Assembly (NCBI GenBank): GCA_020205615.1
Contig: CM035153.1
Span: 97,483,122 to 97,547,121, forward strand
Reading direction: 5' to 3'
DNA: 64,000 nt
Source: Panax quinquefolius
Taxonomy: Eukaryota; Streptophyta; Magnoliopsida; Apiales; Araliaceae
Below, in pieces: positions 11,843-24,360 of this stretch. The first letter of the stretch is position 1, and each line of letters opens with the position of its first letter. The position numbers and the translations under genes are program-made. The notes under the pieces were generated by a model. It did no database searches. It had not been told where the DNA came from and saw only the letters and a program-made list of their open reading frames with translations.

Positions 11843-12020
11843 GTAATTAACTCTTGGAACACCGAAGAGACAAATAACTCTTAGAAAACCGAAGGGACAA
11901 ATAACTCTTGGAAAACTGAAGGAAAACCAAAGGGACAAATAACTCTTAGAAAACTGAAGGGACAAATAACTCTTGGAAAACCGAAGGGACAAATAACTCT
12001 TGAAAAACTGAAGGGACAAG
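11843..12020. repeat. 27-bp tandem repeat specific to element 2 3' LTR
   Basis: About six imperfect units of a 27-bp phrase including GGACAAATAACTCTTGGAAA and CTGAAG. Because 27 is a multiple of three, the minus strand reads as an apparent protein of repeated SLQFSKSYL, which is an artefact of the repeat. The 5' LTR of the same element lacks this array. Confidence 0.8.
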
Positions 12021-12164
12021 TTAATATTAAAACTTTAAACCAACGATCTATATTGATTTACTATTATAACTTCAACCAACTGTCTGAAAAATTATCACAT
12101 CTTCTCATGGAATAAAATTGTACTAAAAAATTATTTGGACCGAAAAGAAATATATTTTTCGAGT

Positions 12165-12375
12165 GAATAGTTTCTCGTGAATAGTACTTTGGGAATAGTA
12201 CCCCATGAATAGTATCCCGACACGAAAAAGTGTCCCAAATACCCCAGTGAACAATACTAGAGTGAATAGTAACCCGTGAATAGTACTCTGACACGAAAAG
12301 TATCCCAAATACCCGAGTGAAAAATACTAGAGTGAATAGTAACCGGGTGAATAGTAACCCGTGAATAATAACTCG
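12165..12375. repeat. GTGAATAGTA-rich repeat
   Basis: Two imperfect units of about 100 bp, each with GTGAATAGTAACC, GACACGAAAA and CAATACTAGAGTG. The same block is at about 22420-22650 in the 5' LTR. Non-coding. Confidence 0.65.
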
Positions 12376-13440
12376 TAAAAGAAAAATACCATAAAAAATG
12401 ATATTCCATGACGAGTACAAAAGAAATGATGTCTCATACGAGTATAATAGAATATATGAATTATAGTATAGTACCTCCATCTATACCTCTATTTTTAACT
12501 TAGTCATGCAAGTATTATCAATCTTGCACCAACTCCCCTAATAGTAAATCATGTGAATCAATAGTACACACATGTGAACACATAGTTATAAGCATATGAA
12601 TTAATAGCAGTTAATTGCTCATTTATCCGGTTAATTACCCGATTGGTCAATATAACCTCCAGACATCAATTATTATCGAAATAAATATCGATTTCTACTA
12701 ACACTAATAATTCCCACATAATGGAACTATTAATTTCATCCTTAATCAACACGAACTTATTCATCATTAATATTATAACGCACAATATTTAACAACCAGG
12801 TCGTTCCCAGGAAAGAGGGGGATTTCCAATAAGAATTTCTCCCTATTGGCGCGCAATTAGATTATCTAACCTCTCCTTGACAGAACATCTAGACATTGTC
12901 AATATTACAAATAATAATATGAATAACTTTGTTGTCTCATTTATTGATTTAATAATATAACATATTATGCAGATGATACCGTGACAATAATTGAATCAAT
13001 AATACGAGAGATATGATGCAACAACCATCAGTAGTAATAATTGAGTATAAGCGAGTGACTTCTCACGTAAGCATCAATAACCAATACCGTGTGCTACTAT
13101 GTAACCACGCCAGACATCGTATTTCTTTTACTAATGGGTTGTTCAACGCTTTTACTCAGTAACTCTTTCGCCATTATTTTTATAAAAAGGTAATTCTGTC
13201 GTTTACTAAATACGACAATACTTCCGTTGTGGGGTCCACCAATGATTATGCCGTCATACGGATATTCCCGACAAAAAGAACATTCCCCGACCAACGAATA
13301 TTTTTTAATAAGTTGCTTAATTTGAAAAATTTATAAATATTACCCACAACTATAACATTATATCAAATCCACACCATAATATTCAAATTTTTTTTTTTAG
13401 AAATTTAATTCTTTATTCATAAAATTTGGGGTCTCATAAT

Positions 13441-13451
13441 CTCCCCTCCTT
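13441..13451 (-). promoter_or_regulatory. Polypurine tract of element 2
   Basis: Minus-strand AAGGAGGGGAG lies 2 bp before the 3' LTR start, in the same position and form as in elements 3 and 4. It primes plus-strand DNA synthesis and confirms the minus orientation. Confidence 0.8.
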
Positions 13452-14790
13452 ATGAAATTTCGCCCTCAAAATTTACGTACGTACCTGGTATGCCGAAGAG
13501 ATAAGGATACCTTAACTTCATTTCAGATTCTAACTCTTAAGGTATATAACCTTTGAGTGTTGAATACGATCCTTCTTATCCAAGATTTTAACACGTATCT
13601 CCTCGATCATACGTTAAATCTTCTGCTATCTCGTCTAGTTTTAATTCAATAATGTGGTTCAGGTCATCCACATATTTACGTAACATCGATATGTGAAAAA
13701 TGTTATGAACACGCGAAATAAAACAAGTCTATAGGCCACAGTTCCTACTCCATCGAGGATTTCAAATAGACCAATAAAATCGAGGGTTGAGATAACGCCT
13801 TCTTGAACCTTTTTCTTCACATTCATTAGTTCCGGGTGTGTAGCTTGAGTGACCTTTAACTTTATCATTTAAATTCGATTCTACTCGTATATTCGTTATC
13901 TTCACGTGGGTCCCTAAAGTCTTTAACTCTTTCTCCATCATTTGTAAGTTATACGAAATGGGTCTTTATGTTAACAACATCACACTCATAAACGCATACG
14001 ATCTTCTACTCAACATGTCAGCTACTACGTTCGCTTTTCCCACGATGATATTGAATGGTACGATCGTAATCTTCAATAGCTCGAGCCAACGTCTTTGGCA
14101 CATTACACGTTCATTTTGGGTGAAGAAAATATTTGAGGGTTTTAGAAAAGGGTTTTGTACCGGGGTCAATACAAAATTCGATTTTATGCTCTAGGGGTAG
14201 GCTAAGAAGTCTTCAAGAATACGTCAGGAAATTTATTAACAATAGAAATATCATTCAAAACTATGACTCTGATCCATGGCTTGGATAGCACGTCACATTA
14301 ATACCTATCAACTTGTCATCGTCATTCACGACGTCGCCTACAGAAAGTCTGGCTTCGGTGCATTCCACACAAGGAAGTCACTAGCGAAAGGCTCGAGGCT
14401 CTTTACTTATGACTTGATATGACAATGAGTGACTTTAGTGGTTTGGTTGTTTGAATTCGCATAACAGGTTGGTTAGGAATATGAAAGCTAACAACTTTAT
14501 AAAAAGCTTGATGAGTAGTTAACCAATCGATTCCTAAAATCACATCAAATGCAATTATTTTCAAAGAGATAAGATCGACAGGTAACATGAAAGTGTCGAT
14601 TTGAATCAACAAGATTTATAAACAGTGGAGGTAATGAAGGTTTCTACTATCGAAGTTTAAACCAATAAGTCAAAGTCTAATTTCTTTGAAGTCAAATTTA
14701 AACGTTGTGTGCAAGCAAGAGAGATAAAAGAATGGGTAGAACCGGTATCTAATAAGGTATAGACTTCGAAAGAATTTATAATTAACTAAC
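13452..14790 (-). pseudogene. Element 2 residual pol: protease, RNase H end, chromodomain-like tail
   Basis: From right to left: an aspartic protease start with the intact active-site triplet in LLDTGSTHSFIS (codons at 14741-14749), its second half (14403-14612, VILGIDWLTTH) in another frame, and a non-homologous stretch of about 130 bp also found in element 3. Then comes the pre-RT linker, joined directly to the RNase H end (LKYFFTQNE, then ADMLSRRSY near 13990-14170). The integrase N-terminal linker (MNVKKKVQEG, 13800-13868) is joined directly to the post-integrase region (VAYRLVL, about 13720), followed by the degraded chromodomain-like tail (IAEDLTY, about 13600). RT and the integrase core are missing. 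Several frameshifts and stops. Compared with element 4, about 1.09 kb and about 0.96 kb are deleted. Confidence 0.85.
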
Positions 14791-14821
14791 CTGTGATAAC
14801 TTTGTTCGGGTCACTCGCTTT

Positions 14822-15888
14822 TTAAGAAGTCATGAAAAATGCTCTTCCTGAAACTAACCACTTTGTTTTGTCCGTATCTGCCTTTGGTGCCACCGTCCCA
14901 GCTGGATTTGACTTTGGTGCACGATAAAATCGGGCTAAGTGACTTTTTTTTCCACAATTATAACATGCTTTGGCCTGCACCGCATAGTTTGGACTGATGT
15001 GTCCCTCCCCTTCGCATTTGTAACATACGACCGGCGGTCGTTCTCCTTCCTTAACAACAGGTGTTGGTGCTGACGTCTTTCCATTATTATTGAATCTCCT
15101 CTTCTTGAAACTTTCACTTCTATTATCTTGGTCATAATTACCACCGAAGTGGTTACCATTTCTGGCATGATAATTTCCTCCACGATGGTTATCGTTGTTC
15201 CGATGGTCGTTGCCACCGGTACGATTATTATCGTGTTGTTGGTCGTTACCTTTTGGTTGTGCTGACTCATTATCGCGCTCCAATAACCGAGCCCTATTAA
15301 CAACATCTGAATATAAACAAAGTTTATGAGAAATGAGGTATTGACGTATATTGGGTTTCAAACCTCTTAGAAACATTAGCGTCATTAGCTCCTCATTATC
15401 AACCAAATGGGATGCAAACTGGGATAGCTTCGCAAATTTAGCCTTGTATTGCGACACGATCATATTGTTTTGCTCCAACTTGATAAACTCCACCTCCTTC
15501 ATGTGACGAATACTTTCGGGAAAGTACTTGTCGTTAAACAGCTCTTAGAACTTCTCCCAAGACATCTTGAAAAGGCCAGTCGGTGATGCGCTTTTAAAGA
15601 TTTCCACCAGTAATCTGCTTCTTCACGCAACATAAAGGTGGCAAAGGGAACCTTTTGCTCCTCGGAGCACCCCAAGACATCAAATATCTTGGTGATCTTC
15701 TTTAACCACATCTCTGCCTTAAGTGGTTCTGGGTTTCCCAAAAACTCCGGTGGTCCCAGCTCCTTGAACTGCTTAGCGGTGACTGACCGTGGGTTGCCAT
15801 TGTTTCCACCTGCATTATGAATAGGAGTCTCTCTCGCCTGATGTTGCATGAATTGCATAAAGCCTCTGAACATCCCATCGTTCATCAT
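14822..15888 (-). pseudogene. Element 2 gag (frameshifted)
   Basis: Two overlapping frames make up the Gag. 15499-15888 holds the N-terminal and capsid part (FRGFMQFMQHQ, ELGPPEFLGNPEP, ADYWWKS). 14822-15502 holds the rest of capsid (MKEVEFIKLEQNN, FLRGLKPNIRQY), an Asn/His/Gly-rich linker, and two knuckles, CYKCEGEGHISPNY and CYNCGKKSHLARFY, each with its last Cys changed to Tyr. The frameshift lies in the stretch around 15500-15590. The homologous gag starts in elements 3 and 4 indicate that the original ATG was near 16002, where it is now TTG and is followed by a stop before 15888. Non-functional. Confidence 0.85.
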
Positions 15889-16050
15889 TTAATCGGTGTT
15901 ATTGTTTACCTGAGGATTATTATCTTCCTGTTGCACATTATCTTGGATATTGATCGTTGGTGACTCAACGGTCTCATGTGCTTCATTGCTTATCCCAACA
16001 TTTTCGGATGCAATTTTCAAATACTGCCATAAAACAAGGGTTAATTAATA
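15889..16050 (-). other. Leader and lost gag N-terminus of element 2
   Basis: The minus strand matches the first 50 or so gag codons of element 3 (40731 onward) with the initiator ATG changed to TTG and one in-frame stop next to 15890. The F solo LTR is inserted just upstream, between the leader (20536-20673) and this segment. Confidence 0.65.
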
Positions 16051-18544
16051 TGTAACGCCCCGAAATTCGGTCTATTTTCACATCCAGATTCCGTACGTCA
16101 CGATCCCATCTTCTTCCAAACATACATCATTATATAGCTAAATATAACAGCATACATCCTCAAATTCCAGGTTCTAAAACCTTAAAACCTCTTTCACTAC
16201 AAATAATGATAATTACATTTTTCTTTACATCTTGTACAAGTGACTTTTATCCGCCACCAAGGATACATAATCGTTCATTAAACTATTCTATAGTTTAATT
16301 CTATCATTCTATATTAAAAGTCTTCACTTGATCTTCACGCTCATTCATATAATGAATGACATCTCTTCTGGATAACGATCAGCGTGAGCTTTACGGGATC
16401 CTTAAGTTCTTCTAACATTGTTCACTGAAAATGTTTTTATTTTAAGCAAGTGTGAGCATTCAATTGCCCAGCAATTTATAACAGTTGAGCAAACAACGTA
16501 AAGAATTTAAACATTCTTTTAAGACTTCAATAACCGAACAAAGGTTATGAAGTAGCTTGAATAATAAGAATAATCTCGATTCCTATCATTTTAAAACATT
16601 AGTCACATTCACTTTGAAATACTTTCATTCTCTACTCTCTTTCATATACATTCTGTCTGGCTAGAATCAATAGCACAGACTTAACAATAACGGTTCATGT
16701 ATAAACAGAACATGCTCATATTGAACAGTTCAATCATAGAATAGTTCATATCATATAAACACCGAAGTGTTCAAATTGTGGCACAAGGCCTTATACGTTC
16801 TATCACCTTGTACAAATATCACACATTCCCACATAGACAGAACTTCTCAAGTTCAACATCTGAGAAATTTTAGAAACTAGCATTCATTTAAAATATGAAT
16901 GAAGTTAGGAAACTTGCTTTACGCATGCATTTCTACAACTTATAGTTTATCTTTGAATCGCTTATTCCAATTCCTATGCAGCACATAAGGAAATAACACA
17001 TACACCAATTAGTCATATACTTGACTTTACGCATTGGTTTACTTAACTTTACTTCTTAAGGTTCACGTTCTTACAAACTAAGTTTACGCGACCAACTTCC
17101 TTTACCGGTTAACGGCTTCATGACATACGTAGATGTCTTACTTAATATGTTCATCATCTTTGATGATTTACATTCTTATCTTCTTCTTATAACTTTTCTA
17201 GGACTCAACACACATCGTGTCTCTGCTAGTAGTCCATATGGTACTCTGAGTAGTTTCCCACAAATAACCAACAAGCAAGTTCCCATCTCATCTACACTAC
17301 CCACACAGTGAGTTAGATCGGTTGCCAGTTTTGTATATACCTTCGGTCTCTGAAGGAATTGTTTAGCCCAACTCCCATATGTCAATCATCAAACGTTACG
17401 ATTGTACTACAACCTAACTTATCTTAACTTATCCGAACTATTAAACTATAATGTTCGTTAAGTCAAATTCATATTCCTTATGACTTTCTGGTAACTAAAT
17501 GCCATACCTCAAGATTCATTCATCATCGTCTAAGTCATACAGTCTTTTGTATACTCAGGACGATTATTCCATATTCATTCTACGTATTAATAGCATTAAC
17601 TATTTTACATTACCTTATTCTTAACTTACAACGTCCGATTAATTCAAGTCGGAACGTCATTCAAGTTATAAACATTAACTAGACTTGTTTTACGTTATAC
17701 GTACCTGTCCTTAATTTAGTTTCTTCACCATTCACAGGTTTAATCATTGGTCTTCGATATCCTACGGTCAAACCATACACGAAGTGTAGGTTCTGCCCAT
17801 TTAATATTCACGTACACTTAACCTTCACATAGGTTCAAGTGTTCAACGCTTACATTTCATTCTAACATTCTCATCCTACTCACATTCAGCTTTCATTAAT
17901 CTTATTACCGTTCACTACGGCTTTCTTGATAATTCATATCTTACTTACTACCTTCCTCAACGTCTAAGTTATACAACCCATGTACACTTTAGAACGTTTG
18001 CTCGACGTGAATATGATTCATGAGGATCATTTACGTATTCAACGTTTACGTTATTCCTCTCTTAATCTTTCATTCAACCTTTAACTAAGGTTTTAATCCT
18101 TTTCATTCATTACTATCTTCTGAACCCCATGTTCAATATTCTTTCTTAATGTCAAAGCTATACGGTTCGTTGTATGCTAAGACCGATAGTTCATCGCAAC
18201 AACGTTGCATTCACAGCATCTAAACGCTTCACATTCTTCTCTTATTACCATGTCATAACATCGAAATGTTATACATTACCTTCGTCACGCAACGTCTAAG
18301 GAATCACAACCATATCAATCCCTCACGTTCGTTTATCGCGACTACGGTCCCCGAATATCGATTTTGTAACACACATTCACATTCTTTGTCTTTTAATCTC
18401 ATTTAATCTTTTCGTTCAACCCTTATCAAAGGTTTAATACACTTAATTAATTTTTACATTAGTTGAACTACATGTTCATATTTCTTTCTTGCACATCCCC
18501 TAGTAATTGAGCAGTAAAAATCTCATTTCTAGACATTACCCTGC

Positions 18545-18670
18545 AACGGCGCTGTGGCGCCGTGTCCTTCCCTTTCCTTCACACTGCGATGCCAATTAGT
18601 AGTAGCTGATGGCCCGAGCTCGCGCTGCGGCGCCGGCCCCCAAGGCACGACTCTCGCCGCGGCGCCAAGC
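18545..18670. repeat. GC-rich palindromic island in F solo LTR copy 2
   Basis: Holds GGCGCTGTGGCGCC (18548-18561), GCGCTGCGGCGCC (18622-18634) and GCCGCGGCGCC (18656-18666), at the position matching 5405-5530 in copy 1. The palindromes are kept although the spacers differ. Confidence 0.7.
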
Positions 18671-19700
18671 ATGAAACCTAGAAAAAATTTCTAAGTCTTT
18701 TACAAGCTTGAGACGCTTATTTTGAAATCTCATATCTTATTCGTTATGACTCGGAACGAGGATGTTCCAAAGCCATTCTCTTCTTCATCTTACGTATTTC
18801 GATTACCCATGGACAGAACTTCATTCTGAATCCATTAACATGCCATTCAATTGGCTTAATCTTCGCTCTTCATTCATTTTATGTTATTAACGTTCTTCGT
18901 TCATCCGTCCGTAATTTCGTCATCCGAACTCGGAATTCGTTCATTCTTGAGTCCACGACTCACATTTTATACGTTTTCTTAAATTCTTATGAAACCCTAC
19001 ATGTTCAGGTTCATTTACATAATTTCTATTTCTCGTTTATCTTTTACGAATTTTCGCCATAACTTCGTCATAGCTTAGATTTAATCCGTTCTTCATGAAT
19101 GTTTCTAACGTTCCTAACCAAGTAATAAGCAACTAACTTATACGCGATGGTTTTAAACTTGTCCATCAACAACAATTATCCTACGATGGTTTTAAATTTG
19201 TCCATCAACAACGTTCTTCGCGTTCTTCGCGTGTTCTTCGCGTTCTTCGTTTTAATCGATATTTTGTATTACGATTTTACTTTTTCTTGGAATTTGATGT
19301 TATAGAACATCATTCCTTACTTATTTGACCTACTCATTCATAAGATTCATTCGGATCGCTTAAAATCCTTACGAATCTTATACTTCTTTAAGAAATTTAT
19401 AAACTAAATTTCTTATTTCTTCGTTTTCTCATAATTTCAACCATATGGATTCATTCTTAACTTCATCTACTTCTTATCTTCATTAAGTTATGTTTTTGAA
19501 CATATTAAACTTAAAGAAAATTAGAAGAAACTAGGGTTCGGATTACTGTTCTTCTTTAATCTCCTTCAGTCGGACAAAGCGTGCACTCGGGCTAGCTTTT
19601 CCTCATTCCTCTTCCTCTTCTTCTCCCATCCAAACTCTCTCTCTCTCTATCTCTCAAGTGTTGGTTGAAATTTCAAACCAAACAAATGAGCTTAAGGCTT

Positions 19701-19710
19701 GTTTATATAG
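19701..19710 (-). promoter_or_regulatory. LTR TATA box, F copy 2
   Basis: CTATATAAAC on the minus strand with a GA-rich leader downstream (about 19636-19660). It supports a minus orientation for F. Confidence 0.55.
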
Positions 19711-20673
19711 AAAACCAAGGCTAGGAGCAAATTGGTCATTCCACCCCACCTCCTTACTATTCATGGCTTAGCCACCAAGTTTAGTTGGCCACCACCCTTA
19801 CTTGGTGGCCAAGTGGCCGCCCCACATGCCCATGGGTCTCCCCCATGGGTTGCCCCATGGGTTTTACCCATCCGGTGACCTATCGGTTCGATCCACGATT
19901 TATTTTCTTGGATCAGGCTTAATTAAATCTAACATTGGACCTTACATTAATTCTTACTAGATCTACCCTAGGCTTGATTACACATTCAATTGGGCTTGAT
20001 ATAATCCAAGTCCACTTGGATTCTATAAAGTCCATGAACTCAAAGTCCATTTAGACTAATCGTATTCTACGCATTCCATTCCCGTATTCTCGTATTCTCT
20101 TCGTATATTGTTCGTACGATATTCGTATTATATGTCGTACTAATCTTCGTACTATACTCATATAATAACTAGTATTATACTCATATTTCTTACGCATAAT
20201 AACTCTAATTATTATATGAAATCATAAAATTCTCAGAACTCACTTTTCCTAACCCTTATGTTTTAAGTCCGCAGGCGAAAACTTCGTTTTTTCCATAAGT
20301 GAAATATTATTAAATATTCCATTACGTCTCAGAATTCTATCATTACGCGTTTCTCGGAAATTCAAAATAAATCTAGCTCGCAACCAGAATCCTCCCGATT
20401 AATAATCATCCTAGGTTATAGAACGATTAATAAACACATAGCACTGAATAGTATTAATAAAAATTCATTTTATTAATAACTAATTCTTTAAACCTAAATT
20501 CTGGATAATCCAAAATTCTAGGTTGTTACATAACATATCACATATTATCCCTATACTCTGACCGACCAATTACATACCAAATAAACTTAGGTAGGTCATA
20601 CTAGCGAAGGAATTCCCCGTTTCTCCCCTCCTAGTTCTTGTCTCACATCTCAGCCAGAGATCATATCCCTAAT

Positions 20674-20686
20674 CTTTGATACCAAC
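20674..20686 (-). promoter_or_regulatory. Primer-binding site of element 2
   Basis: Minus-strand GTTGGTATCAAAG directly follows the 5' LTR end at 20687, an initiator tRNA-Met type site. Confidence 0.8.
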
Positions 20687-23600
20687 TGTGATGCCCCCAA
20701 AATAGGTATACATCACCCATCTTGGGTCGCCAGATACAAGGTACTGAATACAAATACAAACTAATTATACAACAGTCGTGTAAAATACGACAAAACATAA
20801 TATAAGAGTTTTAATAAGAATATTGTCATCTAGACAATATCCACACTTTATGGAGTCCTCATTACATTTATTATCACACTATTTAACAGAATAGTGAGGA
20901 CTACTAATGTTATCATTTGGACCGTCACTCCGTTCCCCGACTAGTCCCAACTATATTCTCATTTCCTGAAGAGAACAATGAAAGCAAAGGGTGAGCTCAA
21001 CTAGCCCAGTAAGAAATATTATGACTAAGATAATACAGAATAAATTATCCTTAGCCTTCAACAGTATAACAACTGATAGAATATAATAGACAACAAGTTT
21101 TAGATCAACAACTGCAGCGGAATAAGCAATCCATTAGAAGAGTCAAGTAGAGCATAAAATCTACTATCTTCTATGATTTAAAAAGTTTTTCATCAACTCT
21201 ATCGCTGAGACTCAGCTTAATAAATAAAATCGAATCTTCCCTTTACCACGGCCAAGGATATTCATGTAATCATCAATGGTCATAACTATATCGAATAATC
21301 GCTGGTCATAATCATACCGACAACTGTCCACCAATGAACTACAGGCCAATGAGGACTTTTACCACATCATTCGTCACATTACAGTCATGATTATACCGAA
21401 TAATCCCTAGTCATAATCATACCAAGTCCATCTATGCACGTAAGCCAAAGATGACTTTCATCACAGTATAAGCATGAGGATGATGACAATGACATAATAA
21501 TTCAATAAAACAAGTTCAAGAATAAATTTTAAAGATTTACAAATTAATTTATCCAGGAACCAATAATGTCCATATTGTCAAAATGATACTGCTTTGTGGA
21601 GTAAAATTCAAGAATGCCCAGAAGAATATTTCCATGAAAAGATACTGGATGAAGCGCAAATATCCAGGATATTCTACTAATTTCATGGAGTATAAAAGCA
21701 TAAACTTTAACCAACTGAGTATAATAGAATATATGAAACTGCAAATAGATTTTTGCCCGCCATGCGGTAATCCACGCAGACAGATCATTACCACAATTTA
21801 ATAAGGAATGAATATGAACGATCATTCACCATGCATGTGATAATCCACATAGATAGGTTATTCCAACAAAATAATAAAGAATGGAATAATGGAAGAATTC
21901 ACCATGCATGCGATAGATAGACAGATGTAGACAAAAGTTATTCCAATGTAATAATAAAAATGGAACCGAAGTCATACGTAATCCCTTATGACATTATATT
22001 CCAACAGAATAATAAATAATGGAATATCAATAGAATTCACCAGGCATGCGATAGACCGCACAAACAGGTTATTCCAACAGAATAATAAAGAATGAAATAA
22101 CAATAGCTCTCTTCATGAATACGAAAGAAATAATACCCCTTACCTTAGAAAAACTGAATGCTGGAGTAGTGAAGTAGCATAATACTTTTCTTCTTTCTCT
22201 CTAGAGTTTTAGTGAATTCGTAAAAAATAATTAAGGAATAAACTTCTATTTATAGAAGAACTGAAAGTAGCTCTTGGTCTTAACGAATGGTCAAAATGAC
22301 TCAAAAATATTGATTTACTATATTGATTTCAACCAACTGTCTGAAAAATTATCACATCTTCTCATGGAATAATATTGTACTCAAAAATGATTTTGACCAA
22401 AAAGAAATATATTTTTTGGGTGAATAGTTCCCCGTGAATAGTACTTCAGGAATAGTACCCCATGAATAGTACCCTGACACGAAAAGTGTCCTAAATACTC
22501 AAGTGAACAATACTAGAGTGAATAGTAACTGGGTGAATAGTAACCCGTGAATAGTACTTTAACACGAAAAGTGTCCCAAATACTCGAGTGAACAATACTA
22601 GAGTAAATAGTAACCGGGTGAATACTAACCCGTGAATAGTAACTCATAAAAGAAAAATACCAACGAAAATGATATTCCATAACGAGTACAAATGAAATGA
22701 TGTCTCATACGAGTATAATAGAATATACGAATTATAGTATAGTACCTCCATCTATACCTCCATTTTAAACTTAGTCATGCAAGTATTATCAATCGCTCAC
22801 CAACTCCCCTAATAGTAAATCATGTGAATCAATAGTACACACAAGTGAATACATAGTTATAAGCATGTGAATTAATAGCAATTAATTTCTCATTAATCCA
22901 ATTTATTACCCGATTGGTCAATATAACCTCCAGACATCAATTATTATCGAAATAAATATCGATTTCTACTAACACTAATAATTCCCACATAATGGAACTA
23001 TTAATTTCATCCTTAATCAACACGAACTTATTCATCATTAATATTATAACGCACAATATTTAACAACCAGGTCGTTCCCAGGAAAGAGGGGGATTTCCAA
23101 TAAGAATTTCTCCCTATCATGGCATTAATTAGATTATCTAACCTCTCCTCGATGTAACATCTAGACATCGTCAATATTGCAAATAATAATATGAATAACT
23201 TTGTTGTCTCATTTATTGATTTAATAATATAACATATTATGCAGATGATACCGTGACAATAATTGAATCAATAATATGAGAGATATGATGCAACAATTAC
23301 TGTAGCAATAATTGAGTATAACTGAGTGACTTCTCACGTAAGCATCAATAACCAATACCGTGTGCTACTATGTAACCACGCGTATTACTGTACTTTTACT
23401 ACCGGGTTGTTCAACAGTTTTAACGGTAACTCTTTCGCCATTATTTTTATAAAAAGGTAATTCTGTCGTTTACTAAATACGACAATACTTCCGTTGTGGG
23501 GTCCACCAATGATTGTGCCGTCATACGGATATTCCCGACAAAAAGAACATTCCCCGACCAACGAATATTTTTTAATAAGTTGCTTAATTTGAAAAATTTA

Positions 23601-24355
23601 TAAATATTACCCACAACTATAACATTATATCAAATCCACACCATTGAACTATTAATTTCATCTTTAATCAACACAAACTTATTCATCATTAATATTATAA
23701 CGCACAATAATTAACAACCAGGTCGTTCCTAGGAAAGAGGGAGCTTTCCGATAAGGATTTTTCCCTATTGGCACGCAATTAGATTATCTAACCTCTCCTT
23801 GACAAAACTTCTAGACAATGTCAATATTGCAAATAATAATATGAATAACTTTGTCGTCTCAATTATTAATTTAATAATATAACATATTATGCAGATGATA
23901 CTGTGACAATAATTGAATCAATAATATGAGATATATGATGCAATAATTACTGTAGCAATAATTGAGTATAACTGAGTGACTTCTCACGTAAGCATCAATT
24001 ACCAATATCATGTGCTACTATGCAACCACGCGTATTACTGTACTTTTACTACCGGGTAGTTCAACAGTTTTAATGGTAACTCTTTCGCCGTTATTTTTAT
24101 AAAATGATAATTCTGTCGTTTTCTAAATACGACAATACTTCTGTTGTGGGGTCCACCAATGATTGTGCCATCGTACGGATATTCTCGATAAAAAGAACAT
24201 TCCCCGACCAACGAATATTTTATAACAACTTGCTTACTTTGCAAAATTTATAAATATTACCCACAACTATAACATTATATCAAATCCACACCATAATATT
24301 CAAAAAAATATTTCGAGAAATTTAAATCTTTATTCATAAAATTTGGGGTCTCACA
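20687..24355 (-). mobile_element. 5' LTR of element 2 (3.67 kb)
   Basis: Bounded by TGTGATGCCCCC and GGGGTCTCACA. Collinear with the 3' LTR, with the hairpin array at 21830-22110, TATA at 22246-22255 and GTGAATAGTA repeats at 22420-22650. It differs by a 651-bp internal tandem duplication (22995-24293) and by lacking the 27-bp array. By eye the collinear parts are a few per cent diverged, so this is not a very recent insertion. Confidence 0.85.
22995..24293. repeat. 651-bp tandem duplication inside the 5' LTR
   Basis: Unit 1 (22995-23645) and unit 2 (23646-24293) both begin GAACTATTAATTTCATC and end with ATCAAATCCACACCA. They differ by scattered substitutions. The 3' LTR of the same element has a single copy (about 12727-13375). 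Confidence 0.85.
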
Positions 24356-24360
24356 TTCAA

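Larger units (their letters stand above)
10180..13438 (-). mobile_element. 3' LTR of element 2 (3.26 kb)
   Basis: Bounded by TGTGACGCCCCC on the left and GGGGTCTCATA on the right (canonical end TCTCACA with one change), next to the polypurine tract. It contains the 58-bp hairpin repeat array (11318-11600), a TATA-like CTATAAATAG on the minus strand (11748-11757), a 27-bp tandem repeat (11843-12020) and GTGAATAGTA-rich repeats (12165-12375). Compared with the 5' LTR it lacks the 651-bp duplication and has the 27-bp array in addition. Confidence 0.85.
16051..20530 (-). mobile_element. Solo LTR, family F, copy 2 (4.48 kb)
   Basis: Starts TGTAACGCCCCGAAATTC and ends TTCTAGGTTGTTACA. The flanks TAATA (16046-16050) and TAACA (20531-20535) are a 5-bp target duplication with one mutation. 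The uninterrupted target can be read at about 40690 on the plus strand, where the element 3 leader is continuous. No internal coding domain. TATA-like CTATATAAAC on the minus strand is at 19701-19710, next to a CT/GA run. A GC-rich island lies at 18545-18670. Homologous to 3328-7495 nearly end to end, with length differences mainly in the U3 half. Confidence 0.87.
10180..24355 (-). mobile_element. Element 2: deletion-derived chromovirus-type retrotransposon
   Basis: A complete LTR-internal-LTR structure on the minus strand: 5' LTR 20687-24355, primer site 20674-20686, gag 14822-15888, protease and residual pol 13452-14790, polypurine tract 13441-13451, 3' LTR 10180-13438. The flanks are TTCAT (10175-10179) and TTCAA (24356-24360); the shared ATTCA string makes the exact boundary ambiguous by one base. 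Its leader is interrupted by F solo LTR copy 2 (16051-20530). RT and integrase are deleted at the same points as in element 3, so this copy cannot be autonomous. It is inserted in the family A LTR. Confidence 0.85.

Noticed and set aside
11627..12019. Minus-strand ORF of 130 codons with a repeated nine-residue phrase
   Set aside because: It is created by the 27-bp tandem repeat in the LTR; the paired LTR has no such ORF.
12064..12480. Minus-strand ORF of 138 codons rich in Tyr, Phe and Leu
   Set aside because: Falls on the GTGAATAGTA repeats of the LTR; hydrophobic look comes from AT-rich DNA and the matching 5' LTR region does not keep the frame.
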